A stretch of 16,197 nucleotides of DNA from Kurthia populi (GTDB lineage Bacteria; Bacillota; Bacilli; Bacillales_A; Planococcaceae): contig NZ_JBHUOR010000103.1 of the NCBI RefSeq assembly GCF_042686175.1, positions 1 through 16,197 on the forward strand. Reading direction: 5' to 3'. Made by a program: the position numbers and the translations under genes. Positions 14,358 to 16,197 of this stretch are shown here, piece after piece (positions within the stretch are counted from its first letter, which is position 1; each line of letters starts with the position of its first letter). The notes beneath the pieces are model-generated. The model searched no databases and was not told the origin of the DNA. It saw nothing but the letters and a program-made list of their open reading frames with translations.

Positions 14358-14675
14358 ATGCGCGGTGGCGGTAACATGAATCAAATGATGAAACAAATGC
14401 AAAAAATGCAAAAGAAAATGATGGAAGCTCAAGGTGAACTAGAAGAAAGCACTTTCGAAGGTTCAGCTAGTAACGGTTTAGTAAAAGTAACTGTATCAGG
14501 TAAAAAAGAAATCACAGACGTTGAAATTAACCCAGAAGTAGTAGATCCAGACGATGTTGAGCTATTACAAGATATGATCATTATTGCTGTAAACAATGCA
14601 ATGGAAGCTGTTGATAAAGAAACATCTTCTAAAATGGGTCAATTCACAAAAGGCTTAAACATTCCAGGTCTATAA
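14358..14675 (+). CDS. ebfC: YbaB/EbfC family nucleoid-associated protein (YaaK)
   Basis: The 105-residue product is a small DNA-binding protein of the YbaB/EbfC family, which binds DNA as a dimer with tweezer-like helices. The N-terminal segment is a Met-, Gln- and Lys-rich helix (NQMMKQMQKMQKKMMEAQGE), then the sheet VKVTVSGKKEITDVEINPEV and the C-terminal helix. These are standard for the family. ATG 14358 follows AAGGAGGA (14343-14350). The gene lies 27 bp after dnaX and 25 bp before recR; the dnaX-ebfC-recR order is widely conserved and suggests a role linked to replication or recombination that is not well defined. Confidence 0.96.
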   Translation: MRGGGNMNQMMKQMQKMQKKMMEAQGELEESTFEGSASNGLVKVTVSGKKEITDVEINPEVVDPDDVELLQDMIIIAVNNAMEAVDKETSSKMGQFTKGLNIPGL

Positions 14676-14700
14676 TTTAAAGCTATAGGAGGGAATGGGT

Positions 14701-15297
14701 ATGCATTATCCTGAACCAATATCACGATTAATTGATAGCTTTATGAAATTGCCAGGCATTGGGCCAAAAACAGCCTCTCGCTTGGCATTTTTCGTGCTAA
14801 CAATGGAAGAAGATAGCGTACTTACTTTCGCTAAATCACTTGTTGATGCAAAACGTGAACTCACATATTGCTCAACCTGTGGACACATTACGGATGTCGA
14901 CCCTTGCCATATTTGCCAAGACCCTAGACGTGACCGTTCAATGATTTGTGTCGTTCAAGATACGAAAGATGTCATTGCAATGGAAAAAATGCGTGATTAT
15001 AATGGGTTATATCATGTTTTACAAGGTGCGATTTCACCAATGGACGGCATTGGACCAGAAGATATTAATATTCCGGCACTTATTCAACGTTTACACAATG
15101 ATGAAGTGCAAGAATTAATCTTAGCAACAAATCCTACAATTGAAGGAGAAGCGACAGCAATGTATATTTCTCGTCTCGTGAAACCATCTGGTATTAAAAC
15201 GACGCGTATTGCGCATGGTTTGCCAGTTGGTGGGGATTTAGAATATGCAGATGAAGTGACGCTTTCAAAAGCACTTGAAGGACGTAGAGAACTGTAA
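14701..15297 (+). CDS. recR: Recombination mediator protein RecR
   Basis: The 198-residue product is the same length as B. subtilis RecR and acts with RecO (and RecF) to load RecA at single-strand gaps. A helix-hairpin-helix (LPGIGPKTASRLAF, 17-30) comes first. The zinc finger follows, with Cys57, Cys60, Cys69 and Cys72. A Toprim domain at about 80-175 contains GPEDINIP and ATNPTIEGEATA. The C-terminal HGLPVGGDLEYADE segment is the conserved Walker-B-like end. I chose ATG 14701 because AGGAGGG (14687-14693) lies 7 bp before it; ATG 14695 is 1 bp from that site. Confidence 0.97.
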   Translation: MHYPEPISRLIDSFMKLPGIGPKTASRLAFFVLTMEEDSVLTFAKSLVDAKRELTYCSTCGHITDVDPCHICQDPRRDRSMICVVQDTKDVIAMEKMRDYNGLYHVLQGAISPMDGIGPEDINIPALIQRLHNDEVQELILATNPTIEGEATAMYISRLVKPSGIKTTRIAHGLPVGGDLEYADEVTLSKALEGRREL

Positions 15298-15312
15298 AGA
15301 GAGGTCACATCT

Positions 15313-15528
15313 ATGTTTTTTAGTAAAAAACAAAAACTTCGCCGAGAATATGACGAAAAACTTGTTGGTTTAATTAAAGGAGCAAAGCAAGACCTCGATG
15401 ACATACAGCATCTAGAAGGCATTGCCGATGATTTTGAGCTTAGTACAATCGCTCAAAAGAAAATTGCTGAAAGTAAATATTTCTATTTATTTAAAGAAGC
15501 ACGTATTCGTAAAGTGTTAATTAAATAA
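15313..15528 (+). CDS. yaaL: DUF2508 family protein (YaaL)
   Basis: This 71-residue, highly charged protein corresponds in position and type to B. subtilis YaaL, of unknown function. It starts FFSKKQKLRREYDEKLVGLI, is mostly predicted helix, and ends in a basic FKEARIRKVLIK. AGAGAGG (15298-15304) lies 8 bp before ATG 15313. It is the last gene of the dnaX operon and is followed 8 bp later by a terminator. The bofA gene that follows yaaL in B. subtilis is not present in this window. Confidence 0.88.
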   Translation: MFFSKKQKLRREYDEKLVGLIKGAKQDLDDIQHLEGIADDFELSTIAQKKIAESKYFYLFKEARIRKVLIK

Positions 15529-15535
15529 TAATGGA

Positions 15536-15565
15536 AGAATCGCATGAAAATGCGGTTCTTTTTTT
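15536..15565 (+). terminator. Terminator of the dnaX-ebfC-recR-yaaL operon
   Basis: A 9-bp stem (15536-15544 with 15551-15559, one T-G pair) with loop TGAAAA is followed by T7 (15559-15565). Confidence 0.9.
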
Positions 15566-15623
15566 GTGCCTTTTGGAGATGATAAATTACTAGTACATAG
15601 AGCAGACGAAAGATGTGTGGTAA

Positions 15624-15749
15624 ATGATGTCGAATATTAAGCCATGTAAACAAGGATCGGAACTAAACTCAGGATTTTATACTTATTATGTTAAGAAACT
15701 ACTAGTAGCAATATTTGATTTTATATTCTATAAGAAGAAACAGCGTTGA
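15624..15749 (+). CDS. Doubtful small ORF, 41 residues, basic and hydrophobic
   Basis: This is the only ORF worth naming in the AT-rich gap 15566-15836. It has a double ATG, then a short polar part (IKPCKQGSELNSG), an aromatic and hydrophobic stretch (YYVKKLLVAIFDFIFY) and a basic end (KKKQR). There is no good ribosome binding site and no promoter. The YxxYVKKL segment loosely recalls the C-terminal part of the anti-sigma factor Gin (CsfB), which is encoded nearby in B. subtilis, but the zinc-finger cysteines are missing. It may be a chance ORF, a small membrane peptide or a gene remnant. Confidence 0.2.
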   Translation: MMSNIKPCKQGSELNSGFYTYYVKKLLVAIFDFIFYKKKQR

Positions 15750-15836
15750 AATGCTTCGAAGATAGCTAAGAAAGTCCAGTTTTATAATGAAATATAAAGT
15801 ATTTTAAAATAAATAATAAAAAAGACGTAAAATGTA

Positions 15837-15865
15837 TTGCAAAGCTCTAGAATGCATGTTATTAT
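15837..15865 (+). promoter_or_regulatory. rRNA operon promoter P1 (candidate)
   Basis: TTGCAA (15837-15842) and TATTAT (15860-15865) are 17 bp apart. An overlapping perfect TATAAT at 15865-15870 lacks a -35 at proper distance. This is the weakest of three tandem promoters. Confidence 0.55.
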
Positions 15866-15907
15866 ATAATAGTTCTCGACAAAGAGAGCACATTTATAAA
15901 AAATCAA

Positions 15908-15936
15908 TTGACATTTTACAAAATATCTTTTAGAAT
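15908..15936 (+). promoter_or_regulatory. rRNA operon promoter P2
   Basis: A perfect TTGACA (15908-15913) and TAGAAT (15931-15936, 5 of 6) are separated by 17 bp. Confidence 0.8.
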
Positions 15937-15971
15937 ATTTGAAGTCGTTAAAAACTTTTGAAAAAAAGTTG

Positions 15972-16000
15972 TTGACAACAAAATGTTATGATGATATAAT
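15972..16000 (+). promoter_or_regulatory. rRNA operon promoter P3, full consensus
   Basis: A perfect TTGACA (15972-15977), 17-bp spacer and perfect TATAAT (15995-16000) form an ideal sigma-A promoter. The predicted start is about 16007, near a G, in keeping with GTP-sensing rRNA promoters of Bacillus. Confidence 0.92.
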
Positions 16001-16006
16001 AAATGA

Positions 16007-16148
16007 GTCGTTAAGGTAACGGCGAACGAAATGAACCTTGAAAACTGAACAAGCAAGATGTAATCACAATAAATTCGGTTCAATTGAATCGAAAAAAATG
16101 TTATCAAGCAAGATAACGCTAGCAAAGCAAATGAGCTTTCAAACACTT
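16007..16148 (+). promoter_or_regulatory. rRNA leader with boxB-like hairpin, boxA-like motif and 16S processing region
   Basis: The leader begins with a 7-bp hairpin (16007-16013 with 16017-16023, loop AGG), followed by TGAACCTTGAAAACT (16032-16046), which resembles the Bacillus boxA antitermination motif. Further on are the 20-bp imperfect palindrome at 16074-16093, a hairpin GTTATC/GATAAC (16100-16105 with 16112-16117) and a 10-bp direct repeat CAAGCAAGAT (16050-16059 and 16105-16114). No protein gene is supported here. Confidence 0.6.
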
Positions 16149-16197
16149 TTTATGGAGAGTTTGATCCTGGCTCAGGACGAACGCTGGCGGCGTGCCT
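16149..16197 (+). rRNA. rrs: 16S ribosomal RNA, 5' end (truncated by window end)
   Basis: GAGAGTTTGATCCTGGCTCA is the universal 5' region of bacterial 16S rRNA, followed by GGACGAACGCTGGCGGCGTG. The mature 5' end is placed at 16149 by counting back from the conserved AGAGTTTGATC. Only the first 49 bases are in the window. Confidence 0.97.

Noticed and set aside
15916..16146. Minus-strand open frame over the rRNA promoters and leader
   Set aside because: It is antisense to three strong promoters and the 16S leader. The product is a low-complexity hydrophobic peptide without a ribosome site.

Overview
The window is a housekeeping segment of about 16 kb from a low-GC Firmicute, most likely of the Lysinibacillus/Solibacillus group (Planococcaceae/Caryophanaceae). 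The evidence is the AT-rich base composition, strong AGGAGG ribosome binding sites, proteins that read as close relatives of Bacillus subtilis ones, a long Bacillus-type SRP RNA with an Alu domain, and a serS T-box leader. Genus is an inference; no search was run. The segment begins with the 3' end of a 5S rRNA and ends with the first bases of a 16S rRNA, so it is the stretch between two rRNA operons on the same strand. This corresponds to the B. subtilis interval rrnO - guaB - dacA - pdxST - serS - dck/dgk - tadA - scr - dnaX - ebfC - recR - yaaL - rrnA near the origin.

Layout. Bases 1-101 hold the 5S tail and its terminator. Next are guaB (IMP dehydrogenase) and dacA (D,D-carboxypeptidase), each with its own promoter. 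A 139-bp inverted-repeat element separates dacA from the convergent pdxR. This MocR-type regulator is divergent from pdxS-pdxT, the two subunits of the ribose-5-phosphate-dependent PLP synthase. A T-box riboswitch precedes serS. A second copy of the inverted-repeat element, in opposite orientation, lies between serS and the convergent tadA. tadA is divergent from the dgk-dck deoxynucleoside kinase pair. Then come three genes not in this position in B. subtilis as I remember it: a LOG-family phosphoribohydrolase, a DUF4395 membrane protein (minus strand) and a GlcU-type sugar transporter. After these lie the SRP RNA gene, the dnaX-ebfC-recR-yaaL operon, an AT-rich gap of about 270 bp with only one doubtful small ORF, and three tandem rRNA promoters, a boxB/boxA-like leader and the 16S start.

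Functionally the genes serve core growth: GTP synthesis, PLP synthesis, peptidoglycan trimming, seryl-tRNA charging, tRNA wobble editing, deoxynucleoside salvage, protein targeting, and DNA replication and repair. Regulation visible in the sequence includes a Ser-specific T-box with an explicit antiterminator/terminator switch, the divergent pdxR/pdxS control region, and tandem near-consensus rRNA promoters.

I found no phage, CRISPR, transposase or defence module, and no convincing undescribed protein system. The most unusual material is the pair of related inverted-repeat elements between convergent genes. Their hairpin cores are flipped relative to their flanks, and one of them supplies the C-terminal codons of pdxR. 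A possible -1 frameshift site in dnaX, which would give a gamma-like short form, is the other item worth testing.
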